From the NCBI RefSeq assembly GCF_015056685.1, contig NZ_SVFW01000085.1, positions 1 to 6,799 on the forward strand: a stretch of 6,799 bases of DNA. The letters are read 5' to 3'. Positions 1 to 6,173 of the stretch are shown here, piece after piece. The notes beneath the pieces were generated by a model. The model saw only the letters and a program-made list of their open reading frames with translations, had not been told where the DNA came from and searched no databases. Every line of letters begins with the position of its first letter. Within the stretch, counting starts at the first letter, position 1. Made by a program: the position numbers and the translations under genes. This stretch comes from Butyrivibrio sp. GTDB taxonomy: Bacteria; Bacillota; Clostridia; Lachnospirales; Lachnospiraceae.

Positions 1-2327
1 ATATCCTTCATATCTTTCTTTTTTACGACAACCAATATCTTACCGCCCAGCATAGCTCTTTTGTCTGATTTATACGAGGTAAGATCTGACATATTTCCGG
101 CATCCATACCGATAAGATAGGCATTTGCATCCGTTTTTACATAAATAAGGCCATTAAAAGTCGGAACTACTTTATAGACTGTATCGCAGGCAGATACCTC
201 GATAAAAAAGAAATCTCCAAGCCGTTTTACTTCTGCACAAAGTCTGTCAGCATCTTTAGTGGTTTGAACAATCGCAGTTTTAACCAGTTTATTTCCGATA
301 TACCCTTCAGCTCTTAATGTTCCCTTTTCATAGGGAACATCCCAAGATAGATGAAGATCTCCTGTTGTAGGATGGAAACGCCTTGCCTCTTCATCCCAAC
401 TCTTAGTAGCTCCAAATCTTGGGCACGCTGCCCTGGCCTTTTCTCCGACAAGTTTGTCATTAATGAAAAGCTTAACCCTCTCACAATTTGTATAGCACAG
501 AACCTGCTTGAACTGTCCTTCATCACCCTCAAAATTCCAATGTGGTAAAAGATGAAGTGTAACCTCAGCCTTATTCCAAATTGATTTAAAGTAATAGAAA
601 GTATCCTTTCTGAAATTAGCGGTATCTATTGCTCCAAAATTAGCTCCACGTCTTGGCCAGTGAGCCTCTCCGAGATAGTCAATTCCAGTCCAGATAAAGT
701 CTCCTGCAACATAATTCCTGCTGGCAGTAAATCGCCAGAGAGTTTCATGAGTAAGTGCAGCAGTAACATAACTAATGTTATATTTATTATCAGTACTGTA
801 ATCACCTCTGTCGCTACAAACCGACGGATTTTCTGTGCCAATCATTATCCTGTCCGGATTGGCCAGTTTATCCTCTTCATAGAAGGTTTCCGCTCTTTCA
901 CGCCATCTTCCCACATAGTTGTAGCCAACTACTTCCAGTCCATCCAGGAAATCCCGTCTTGTTGCTATCTCAGGAAGAGATTCGATATTGTCACAAGCGC
1001 TTGTAACGAGCCTTAAGCTATCCTCTTCGTGAACAATATCTGATAGGAACTTTACAATCTTGGCACCATCCGAATAAGCCTGTTCAGGGATTTCGTTACC
1101 TATGCTCCACAGAATTACTGATGGATGATTATAATCGCGCCTTAGCATCGTACGAAGCTCCCGCTCCGCATCCCGGTAAAAGAACTGACTAAAACCATAA
1201 GAGGGTTGATCAGAAAAATAATTCTCGCTCTTATTCTTTCCAAGTGTCCATTCATCATAGATTTCATCCATGACTAAAAAGCCCATCTCGTCGCAAAGAT
1301 CAAGCAAAGCAGGTGCCGGGGGATTATGTGAGCATCTGATCCCATTAACGCCCATTTCTTTTAATAGCTTTAACCTGTATTTCCATACTTCCTTATGAAA
1401 TGCCGCTCCAAACATGCCCGAGTCATGATGCAGGCAAACACCTTTTATCTTAACCCTTACCCCATTAAGCAAAAAGCCGTCATCCGGTGTAAACTCTGCA
1501 GTTCTGATTCCAAAGCTTTCAACTCTTTCATCAATTTTAGTATTTCCCCGATACATCAGGGTCACTAGTTTATAAAGATAAGGTGTCCGGTCTGACCACA
1601 AAGAAGGCTTATCCACATAAATCCTACTGCAGGCTTCAGATGAGTCAAAAGAGCTTACACAGAGCGTTGCTCCTGCGACGGATATCTCTTTACCTCTTTT
1701 ATCCTTAAGAATCCATTTTACAAGGATATTGGTATCTTCTTCGCCATAATTATTTACAAGCGCCCGCACATCAATTGTTGCGCTTTGATTGTCCCTATAT
1801 ACTCCGCTTGTATCAGCCTTAACACCAAAGTAGTCAAGACTCACAACATCTTTTTTTCTATAGAGGACATCTCTGTATATTCCTGAGCCTGTGTACCATC
1901 GGCTGTTAGGCTGCTTGTTGTTATTTACTTTTACAGCAACAACATTTTCTCCTTCTGCCAGAGCATCTGTAATATCCACAACGAATGTAGAATAGCCATA
2001 AACTCTTTTACCGACCGGTATTCCATTGACAAATATCTCGCTCTCCATGTACACGCCTTCAAAAACAAGCTCGTGCCTCTTTTTTAAATCTCTCCTTGTA
2101 ACACTGATTTTTTTTCTGTACCAACCAATTCCGGCTTTTGCATAGCCTCCGCCGGCACCGGTTTTGTTTCGTTTGTCCGGGGCAAAAAAAGTATCCCAGT
2201 CATGGGGGAGATTAACTTTTTCCCAGTCCTTGTCATCGAAATCTGCACCGGTGTATAAATAGTCTTTGCAATCGCCCAGATTAAACTTCCAATCTTCATT
2301 GATTTTTATAGTGTCTTTTAAAAGCAT
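1..2327 (-). CDS. Glycoside hydrolase family 2, beta-galactosidase-like (3' end outside window)
   Basis: I translated this frame from the ATG at 2327 to the window edge and found 775 codons with no stop or frameshift. The N-terminal sugar-binding jelly roll covers about residues 1-165, with LPHDW at 40-44, GWYRK near 70 and QPNSRWYTGSGIYRDV at 139-154. An Ig-like domain follows at about 165-280. The TIM barrel, about 280-575, carries GVCLHHDSG (296-304), GIRCSHNPP (329-337), the acid/base Glu412 in WSIGNE, the nucleophile Glu499 in IGTEN, and GDFIWTGIDYLGE (542-554). A DUF4982-like Ig domain starts near 590 with HWNFEG, and a Glyco_hydro2_C5-like domain begins near 670. Full-length relatives suggest that only a short C-terminal tail is missing. 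There is no signal peptide, so the enzyme should act in the cytoplasm on imported sugar. The start is supported by GAGGA seven bases upstream. Beta-galactosidase is the best guess, but related GH2 enzymes cleave other glycosides, including beta-glucuronides and beta-mannosides, so the substrate is open. Confidence 0.93.
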   Translation of the reverse strand, partial: MLLKDTIKINEDWKFNLGDCKDYLYTGADFDDKDWEKVNLPHDWDTFFAPDKRNKTGAGGGYAKAGIGWYRKKISVTRRDLKKRHELVFEGVYMESEIFVNGIPVGKRVYGYSTFVVDITDALAEGENVVAVKVNNNKQPNSRWYTGSGIYRDVLYRKKDVVSLDYFGVKADTSGVYRDNQSATIDVRALVNNYGEEDTNILVKWILKDKRGKEISVAGATLCVSSFDSSEACSRIYVDKPSLWSDRTPYLYKLVTLMYRGNTKIDERVESFGIRTAEFTPDDGFLLNGVRVKIKGVCLHHDSGMFGAAFHKEVWKYRLKLLKEMGVNGIRCSHNPPAPALLDLCDEMGFLVMDEIYDEWTLGKNKSENYFSDQPSYGFSQFFYRDAERELRTMLRRDYNHPSVILWSIGNEIPEQAYSDGAKIVKFLSDIVHEEDSLRLVTSACDNIESLPEIATRRDFLDGLEVVGYNYVGRWRERAETFYEEDKLANPDRIMIGTENPSVCSDRGDYSTDNKYNISYVTAALTHETLWRFTASRNYVAGDFIWTGIDYLGEAHWPRRGANFGAIDTANFRKDTFYYFKSIWNKAEVTLHLLPHWNFEGDEGQFKQVLCYTNCERVKLFINDKLVGEKARAACPRFGATKSWDEEARRFHPTTGDLHLSWDVPYEKGTLRAEGYIGNKLVKTAIVQTTKDADRLCAEVKRLGDFFFIEVSACDTVYKVVPTFNGLIYVKTDANAYLIGMDAGNMSDLTSYKSDKRAMLGGKILVVVKKKDMKD

Positions 2328-2332
2328 CTTTA

Positions 2333-2339
2333 CTTCCTC
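2333..2339 (-). promoter_or_regulatory. Ribosome binding site of the GH2 gene
   Basis: GAGGAAG on the minus strand, with its GAGGA core seven bases before the ATG at 2327. It lies immediately after the terminator U-tract, so the ribosome site and the terminator nearly touch. It fixes the start at 2327. Another ATG at 2341 is out of frame. Confidence 0.75.
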
Positions 2340-2347
2340 ATCACTCT

Positions 2348-2380
2348 AAAAAAATAAGGGGAACAGTTTCCTGCTCCCCT
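2348..2380 (-). terminator. Rho-independent terminator between binding-protein and GH2 genes
   Basis: Read on the minus strand, a ten-base stem AGGGGAGCAG (2380-2371) pairs with CTGTTCCCCT (2366-2357), with one G-U pair, around a GAAA tetraloop. A short UA and then seven U (2354-2348) follow. This is a textbook intrinsic terminator 20 bases after the stop of the solute-binding protein gene. It ends only about 20 bases before the GH2 start codon, so it probably acts as a partial terminator or an mRNA 3'-end stabiliser inside the operon rather than as a full stop. The other strand lacks a U-tract after the stem, so it is directional. Confidence 0.88.
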
Positions 2381-2400
2381 ATCATTTATAATTAGTACCA

Positions 2401-4065
2401 TTATCTGGTAGCAAGCCAAGCATCATACTGATTATAGAATTCATCAAGAACAGTCTGAAGACCTGCTGCATAGCACTCTTCTATCATCTTATCAATTGTA
2501 GCATCCACATCATCAACAAGACCCAGCTCAAGCATTGGTACATATGAGCTAAGTACTGTGTTTATTGCAGCCTTCTCATTAACTACATTTGTATCATCAA
2601 ATACAAAGGTAATTGTAGGATTGCTTATAACTCTCTCTTCCCAGCTATCTGAAATAGCCTTTTCTCTTTCATCTCCGCCTGCCTCTGAAAGCTCACCGTT
2701 CTTGATCGCCCAGGATGCGGAAACTGTCATTGGAGGATAGTTCTCAACTGCACCATCAATTCTTGTATACTCGTTATTATCATTGATTGAATAGTGCTTG
2801 CCCTCTTCTCCGAGAAGAATAAGATGATTAACGTATGTGTCCATCTTCATGATATCAAGCACCATAGCTGCTCTTTCAGGCTTTTGAGAGCTTGCAGTAA
2901 TAGCCATATCATTGTTTGAATATGCTTCGCATCCAACAAGGTGAGGATTTGTAATATCATAAGCTGCGCATGTAACGCCGTCTGTCTGCTCAGCCTGTCT
3001 CATGTAGGTAAATACTGATGCGTTCCAGGCAATTGATGCACCTTGAAGAGCTCCAAAAGCATCATCGTCTGTTACTGTATTTGTAAGAGCTGATCTGCTC
3101 CAGCAGCCTGCATCGGCCATTGCCTTCATATCTTTTGCATACTCTCTAAATGGTTCATACTCATAAGCGAGCTTGATATCATCTCTTGTGGGAAGTTGTC
3201 CTTCCTTATACTCATAGATCATATCGAACCAGTCAGAATCAAGAGCAAGAAATGTATCATATTGCTCTCGGTAAACATCCCAAAGTTCATTGTTATCACC
3301 TGCTGCTGCAAGTGCATATATACCACTTTCAGGAGTTTCTTTTTCTGCAATCGTCAATGAGAAGTTCTTGTAGTCTTCCCAGCTTGAAAGCTCTTTTATG
3401 TCATACTTATCAGCGATATCCTGTCTGATGGCAACAATCTTGCCCATAGGTTGTGCTGTATTGGAAGGAACAGCTATAGTCTTACCTGAAAGAGTTGTCT
3501 CATCCCAGCTCTCAGCAGCCTGATACTTACTTGTAAGAGGCATGTTGTTTGCAATAAAGTCAGAATCAAGCGTGAAGAATGATCCTTTTGCTGCTTCTGT
3601 GTACATGTAACACCATGGCGCTGTAAAGATAAGATCTGCATCACCGCCCTGAAGAACCAGAGAATACATCGTTGCATAGTCACTCCAGCTAAGGAATGTC
3701 ACATTGATGTCTGTGTTAAAAGGCTTCAGGTAATCGTTGATAAGACCCAGAACCTCGTCCCAGTCATTTGGTGTATCACCAATAAGATACATCTGAACTG
3801 TGTAAGGACTGCTAAGATCTATTGATGAATACATCTCCGGTGTTGCAGCAATTACGTCCTCTCCAATCGCATCAGGAAGTCCTGCAAGTGCATCGCTTGT
3901 AGCTGCAGCAGTTTCTGTTCCTGCAGCCTGTCCGGCAGCTTCAGTTGTCTGAGCATCTTTGCCTGTGCTCTCAGTAGTTGTTGGTGTAGCCTCACTACCG
4001 CAGCCTGCCATTATACCGACCGCCATAGTAAGCGCCATTAAGATTGATAATACTTTCTTTTTCAT
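2401..4065 (-). CDS. ABC transporter sugar-binding lipoprotein, LplA/YtcQ type (DUF3502-like C-terminus)
   Basis: This 554-residue extracellular substrate-binding protein should capture the sugar and deliver it to the two permeases encoded just upstream. It opens with a lipoprotein signal peptide (MKKKVLSILMALTMAVG) and a lipobox ending IMAGC, with lipidated Cys22. A flexible Thr/Glu/Ala-rich linker of about 40 residues then spans the cell wall. The body looks like family 1 solute-binding proteins (FLSWSDYATMYSLVLQGGDADL, then LSGKTIAVPSN). The C-terminal part, about 410-554, with SASWAIKNGEL, NPTITFVFDD (482-491) and a helical end LDEFYNQYDAWLATR, resembles the DUF3502 region of LplA-like proteins. 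The start is set by AGGAGG five bases upstream. The gap to the lplC-type stop is only 11 bases, so translation is likely coupled. Ligand specificity cannot be read from the sequence; an oligosaccharide is inferred from context. Confidence 0.94.
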   Translation of the reverse strand: MKKKVLSILMALTMAVGIMAGCGSEATPTTTESTGKDAQTTEAAGQAAGTETAAATSDALAGLPDAIGEDVIAATPEMYSSIDLSSPYTVQMYLIGDTPNDWDEVLGLINDYLKPFNTDINVTFLSWSDYATMYSLVLQGGDADLIFTAPWCYMYTEAAKGSFFTLDSDFIANNMPLTSKYQAAESWDETTLSGKTIAVPSNTAQPMGKIVAIRQDIADKYDIKELSSWEDYKNFSLTIAEKETPESGIYALAAAGDNNELWDVYREQYDTFLALDSDWFDMIYEYKEGQLPTRDDIKLAYEYEPFREYAKDMKAMADAGCWSRSALTNTVTDDDAFGALQGASIAWNASVFTYMRQAEQTDGVTCAAYDITNPHLVGCEAYSNNDMAITASSQKPERAAMVLDIMKMDTYVNHLILLGEEGKHYSINDNNEYTRIDGAVENYPPMTVSASWAIKNGELSEAGGDEREKAISDSWEERVISNPTITFVFDDTNVVNEKAAINTVLSSYVPMLELGLVDDVDATIDKMIEECYAAGLQTVLDEFYNQYDAWLATR

Positions 4066-4070
4066 GATTT

Positions 4071-4076
4071 CCTCCT
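4071..4076 (-). promoter_or_regulatory. Strong ribosome binding site of the binding-protein gene
   Basis: A perfect AGGAGG lies five bases before the ATG at 4065, directly after the TAA stop (4079-4077) of the upstream permease gene. It is the best Shine-Dalgarno in the locus, which fits the high protein level expected for a solute-binding protein. Confidence 0.85.
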
Positions 4077-4994
4077 TTATCCTTTTACTGCTCCTATTGT
4101 TAACCCCTTTACGAAGTACCTTTGAACAAAGGGGTAAAGTAACACGATTGGTCCTGTAGCAATAACTGTCATAGCCATCTTCATACTTTCAATCGGTATA
4201 GACGGAAGGGCAATTCCTGATTTTTCTGCTACTATCCTCATAGCCTCTGCGCTTCCAAGAATCCTCTGGAGATAATACTGGAGAGTAAACATATTCTCAT
4301 CAGTTATGTAAAGCATACAGTTATACCAGTCATTCCAGTAAGCCAGTGCCGAAAACAGCGACAGTGTTGCAATAAGCGGCTTAGATAACGGGATGATCAG
4401 TTTTGTAAATATAACAAGATCATTAGCCCCATCAATCTTTGCGGATTCAGTAATCTCCATTGGGACTCCCGACATAAAGGACTTTGCTATGATCATGTTC
4501 CATACCGAAAACATTAGCGGAAGTATCAGGCCAGTAAAATGATTCTTAAAATTCAGATATCTTACACAGAGAAGATACCAGGGAACCAAACCACCATTAA
4601 ACAAAGTTGTGAAGAAATAAAAGAATGCAAACTTATTTCTCCAAGGGAAATCCTTCCTGGAAAGTACATAACCCGTCATTGTAGCAAGCAGAACCGCAAA
4701 AAACGTTCCAACCACTGTAACTCCAATGGTTGTTCCATAGGCCTTAAGAATAGCCACCGGGTTTTTCAAGCTAAGCTGATAACTCTCGAGACTAAAGTTT
4801 GTAATCGAAGGCAAAAGCGGATATCCATTCTTTATCAACGAGCTTTCCGAGGTAAAAGATGCAATGATGATCAGATAAAATGGTACAACACAAATCAATG
4901 CAAATAATCCAATGAGCACAACGCCAACAAGATTGACTGCGATTTCATCTTTACTCATTGGGCGTTTTCTACTCATAACTACTTCTTTAGCCAT
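4077..4994 (-). CDS. ABC sugar transporter permease, LplC/YtcP type
   Basis: This 305-residue inner-membrane permease is one half of the transmembrane channel of a CUT1-type sugar importer. The first membrane segment is about residues 19-46, preceded by a basic cytoplasmic tail. Further hydrophobic spans follow at about 88-111, 122-142, 152-172, 205-222 and 270-292. The ATPase-docking EAA loop is visible as ESAKIDGAN at 183-191 with the IPLSKP element at 201-206. The ending TIGAVKG is typical of the LplC/UgpE group. In-frame TTG (5009) and ATG (5006) codons lie upstream. I chose the ATG at 4994 because GGAGG sits five bases before it, whereas the 5006 ATG overlaps that site and has no site of its own. 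The gene begins 11 bases after the lplB-type stop, indicating a tight operon. Substrate is unknown. Confidence 0.93.
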   Translation of the reverse strand: MAKEVVMSRKRPMSKDEIAVNLVGVVLIGLFALICVVPFYLIIIASFTSESSLIKNGYPLLPSITNFSLESYQLSLKNPVAILKAYGTTIGVTVVGTFFAVLLATMTGYVLSRKDFPWRNKFAFFYFFTTLFNGGLVPWYLLCVRYLNFKNHFTGLILPLMFSVWNMIIAKSFMSGVPMEITESAKIDGANDLVIFTKLIIPLSKPLIATLSLFSALAYWNDWYNCMLYITDENMFTLQYYLQRILGSAEAMRIVAEKSGIALPSIPIESMKMAMTVIATGPIVLLYPFVQRYFVKGLTIGAVKG

Positions 4995-4997
4995 TTT

Positions 4998-5004
4998 CTC
5001 CTCC
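4998..5004 (-). promoter_or_regulatory. Ribosome binding site that decides the LplC-type start
   Basis: GGAGGAG on the minus strand, with its GGAGG core five bases before the ATG at 4994. It lies inside the five extra codons that an upstream TTG (5009) or ATG (5006) start would add. This argues for the shorter 305-residue protein. Confidence 0.82.
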
Positions 5005-5005
5005 A

Positions 5006-5944
5006 TCAATAAAGTGCATAATCAGGGTTAGCTCTTTTAACCAAAGCATTAGATATCATGATTGTTACAAAGCATAGAACCGACTGATACAAACTTGCTG
5101 CAGCTGAGACTCCAATGTCTCCGTTGTCAATAAGGAGTCTGAAAACGTAAGTATCAATTACATCTGTGGTGGGCTGTAATAATGCACTTGAACGAACCGT
5201 CTGATAGAACAATCCGAAATCACCTCTGAAGATATTTCCGATTCCAAGAAGAACCAGAATCATCATTGTAGGCTTCAGCGAAGGAATTGTCAGGTACCTG
5301 ATCTTCTGCCATGCACTTGCACCGTCAATGGAAGCCGCTTCGAACATCTCCTGATCAAGACCTGTTATAGCAGCAAGATATACAACTGAACCATATCCGG
5401 TCTGTTTCCATATTCTTAAAAAGATGATAACTACTGGCCAGGCAACCGGCGTATTGTACAAGTCAAAGGCTGTTCCGCCAAGCATGGTAACCACATGGTT
5501 AAATACGCCTTTTTCATAGTTGAAAATGTTATACATTATGGCTCCGGCTACAACCCAGCTGATGAAATAGGGTAAAAACATCAGTGACTGAGTTACTTTT
5601 TTAAAGACCTTTGAAAACAATTCATTGAGAAGAATTGCGCTTCCCATTTCAAAGACAACGCCAAAAAAGATAAATGCTATATTATATAAAAGCGTATTTC
5701 TTGTAACCATTCCAAGCTTTCCGGAAATCAAGAGAGCTTTGAAATTATTAAGACCATTCCAAGGTGAAAAATAGATTCCCCCATTATATTGATATCTTTT
5801 GAATGCTAGAATAATTCCCGTCATTGGAACATAGCTGAAAATTATCACATATAAAAGGCTTGGCAGGAGCATCAAAAGCAAAAGCCAATGCCTTTTTATG
5901 ATCTTCATAAAAGGTGTTTTTGTTTTTTTGTTTTCTTTTCCCAT
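5006..5944 (-). CDS. ABC sugar transporter permease, LplB type
   Basis: This 312-residue permease is the partner of the LplC-type protein encoded next. A basic N-terminus (residues 1-19) precedes the first membrane segment, about 20-38, which runs LLLLMLLPSLLYVIIFSYVP as is usual in LplB/UgpA proteins. Next comes FSPWNGLNNFKAL (59-71), a familiar extracellular stretch. More membrane spans lie at about 85-107, 122-141, 168-190, 225-240 and 285-300. The ATPase contact loop EAASIDGAS is at 202-210, followed by IPSLKP at 220-225. This is the first gene of the minus-strand operon. The start is supported by AGGGAG five bases upstream of the ATG. No ATPase gene is adjacent, as is common for this class, which usually borrows a housekeeping MsmK/MsmX-like subunit. 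Confidence 0.94.
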   Translation of the reverse strand: MGKENKKTKTPFMKIIKRHWLLLLMLLPSLLYVIIFSYVPMTGIILAFKRYQYNGGIYFSPWNGLNNFKALLISGKLGMVTRNTLLYNIAFIFFGVVFEMGSAILLNELFSKVFKKVTQSLMFLPYFISWVVAGAIMYNIFNYEKGVFNHVVTMLGGTAFDLYNTPVAWPVVIIFLRIWKQTGYGSVVYLAAITGLDQEMFEAASIDGASAWQKIRYLTIPSLKPTMMILVLLGIGNIFRGDFGLFYQTVRSSALLQPTTDVIDTYVFRLLIDNGDIGVSAAASLYQSVLCFVTIMISNALVKRANPDYALY

Positions 5945-5949
5945 ACCTT

Positions 5950-5955
5950 CTCCCT
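5950..5955 (-). promoter_or_regulatory. Ribosome binding site of the LplB-type gene
   Basis: AGGGAG lies five bases before the ATG at 5944. An overlapping AGAAGG is too close to the start to be the main site. Confidence 0.7.
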
Positions 5956-5992
5956 GTACGTTTTACACAAAAAGACATATCGTTTTAATAAT

Positions 5993-6018
5993 AGTATAGG
6001 AAAAGCATACAAATACAA
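5993..6018 (-). promoter_or_regulatory. Candidate promoter of the transporter operon (weak)
   Basis: On the minus strand a TATACT hexamer (5998-5993) matches the -10 consensus at five of six positions and would give a leader of about 40 bases before the permease ATG. A tandem TTGTAT TTGTAT (6018-6007) lies upstream. The first copy is only 14 bases from TATACT, or 16 from an alternative TACTAT, so the -35 is poor. This is the best candidate I can find by eye but not a convincing promoter. An activator or an unseen start further upstream remains possible. Confidence 0.4.
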
Positions 6019-6081
6019 CTATTCGCATTACTCTCAAATATAAAAAAATTATTAAGATATTTTAGACAAAATTTATTTTTG

Positions 6082-6131
6082 TTTGCGCAAAATTGCGCTT
6101 AAATAGCGCAATTTTTTATTTTTTGCGCAAA
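6082..6131. promoter_or_regulatory. Cluster of GCGC-centred palindromes, probable LacI-family operators
   Basis: The perfect 10-base palindrome TTTGCGCAAA occurs twice, at 6082-6091 and 6122-6131. Between them are two partial copies, ATTGCGCTTA (6092-6101) and ATAGCGCAAT (6103-6112), which retain the left and right half-sites respectively. The GCGC cores start at 6085, 6095, 6106 and 6125. LacI-family operators are typically palindromes with a central CG, and this cluster sits directly upstream of a divergent LacI-family gene. The second palindrome ends five bases before that gene's -35 hexamer, so binding there could control its expression. Assignment to this repressor is inference from position and symmetry. 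Confidence 0.6.
6089..6115. repeat. Perfect 11-base inverted repeat with 5-base spacer
   Basis: AAAATTGCGCT (6089-6099) is the exact reverse complement of AGCGCAATTTT (6105-6115), separated by TAAAT. It embraces the two half-site-like GCGC cores of the operator cluster. On the plus strand it is followed by a T-rich run (6112-6124), which gives it a terminator-like look. No plus-strand gene precedes it here, so a protein-binding role is the better reading. Confidence 0.7.
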
Positions 6132-6136
6132 TTCTA

Positions 6137-6165
6137 TTGATAATTATTAATTTTACACATATAAT
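6137..6165 (+). promoter_or_regulatory. Sigma-A type promoter of the LacI-family gene
   Basis: TTGATA (6137-6142) and a perfect TATAAT (6160-6165) are separated by the ideal 17 bases. The predicted start of transcription, seven bases after the -10 element, is near 6172. This is at or just before the ATG at 6174, so the transcript would carry almost no leader. Confidence 0.8.
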
Positions 6166-6173
6166 TATTTATT

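Noticed and set aside
660..1016. Plus-strand open frame of 118 codons
   Set aside because: It is antisense to the GH2 catalytic domain, has no homology-like features, and the minus-strand frame holds Glu499 and other conserved motifs.
1..2327. Possible frameshift or decay in the GH2 gene, suggested by many other-frame open stretches
   Set aside because: Codon-by-codon translation gives one continuous frame of 775 codons with all expected GH2 motifs in order and both catalytic glutamates present.
4539..4907. Plus-strand open frame of 122 codons
   Set aside because: It lies antisense to the LplC-type permease, is Lys/Arg/Cys-rich without recognisable motifs, and appears to be a shadow frame.
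4995..5009. Longer LplC-type protein starting at TTG 5009 or ATG 5006
   Set aside because: Those five codons contain the GGAGG site that serves the ATG at 4994, and no ribosome site precedes the earlier codons.
5955..5967. TGTACGTTTTACA as a catabolite-response (cre) site in the operon leader
   Set aside because: The dyad arms are only four bases and the spacing around CG is one base off the usual 14-base cre pattern.
5784..5978. Short minus-strand frame starting upstream of the LplB-type gene
   Set aside because: It overlaps the permease start in another frame and has no ribosome site; the product looks like a frame-shifted reading of the permease N-terminus.
6089..6124. Stem-loop followed by a T-rich run on the plus strand, read as an intrinsic terminator
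   Set aside because: It sits between divergent genes with no plus-strand gene ahead of it and before the regulator promoter, and its stem includes GCGC cores shared with neighbouring palindromes, so operator function explains it better.
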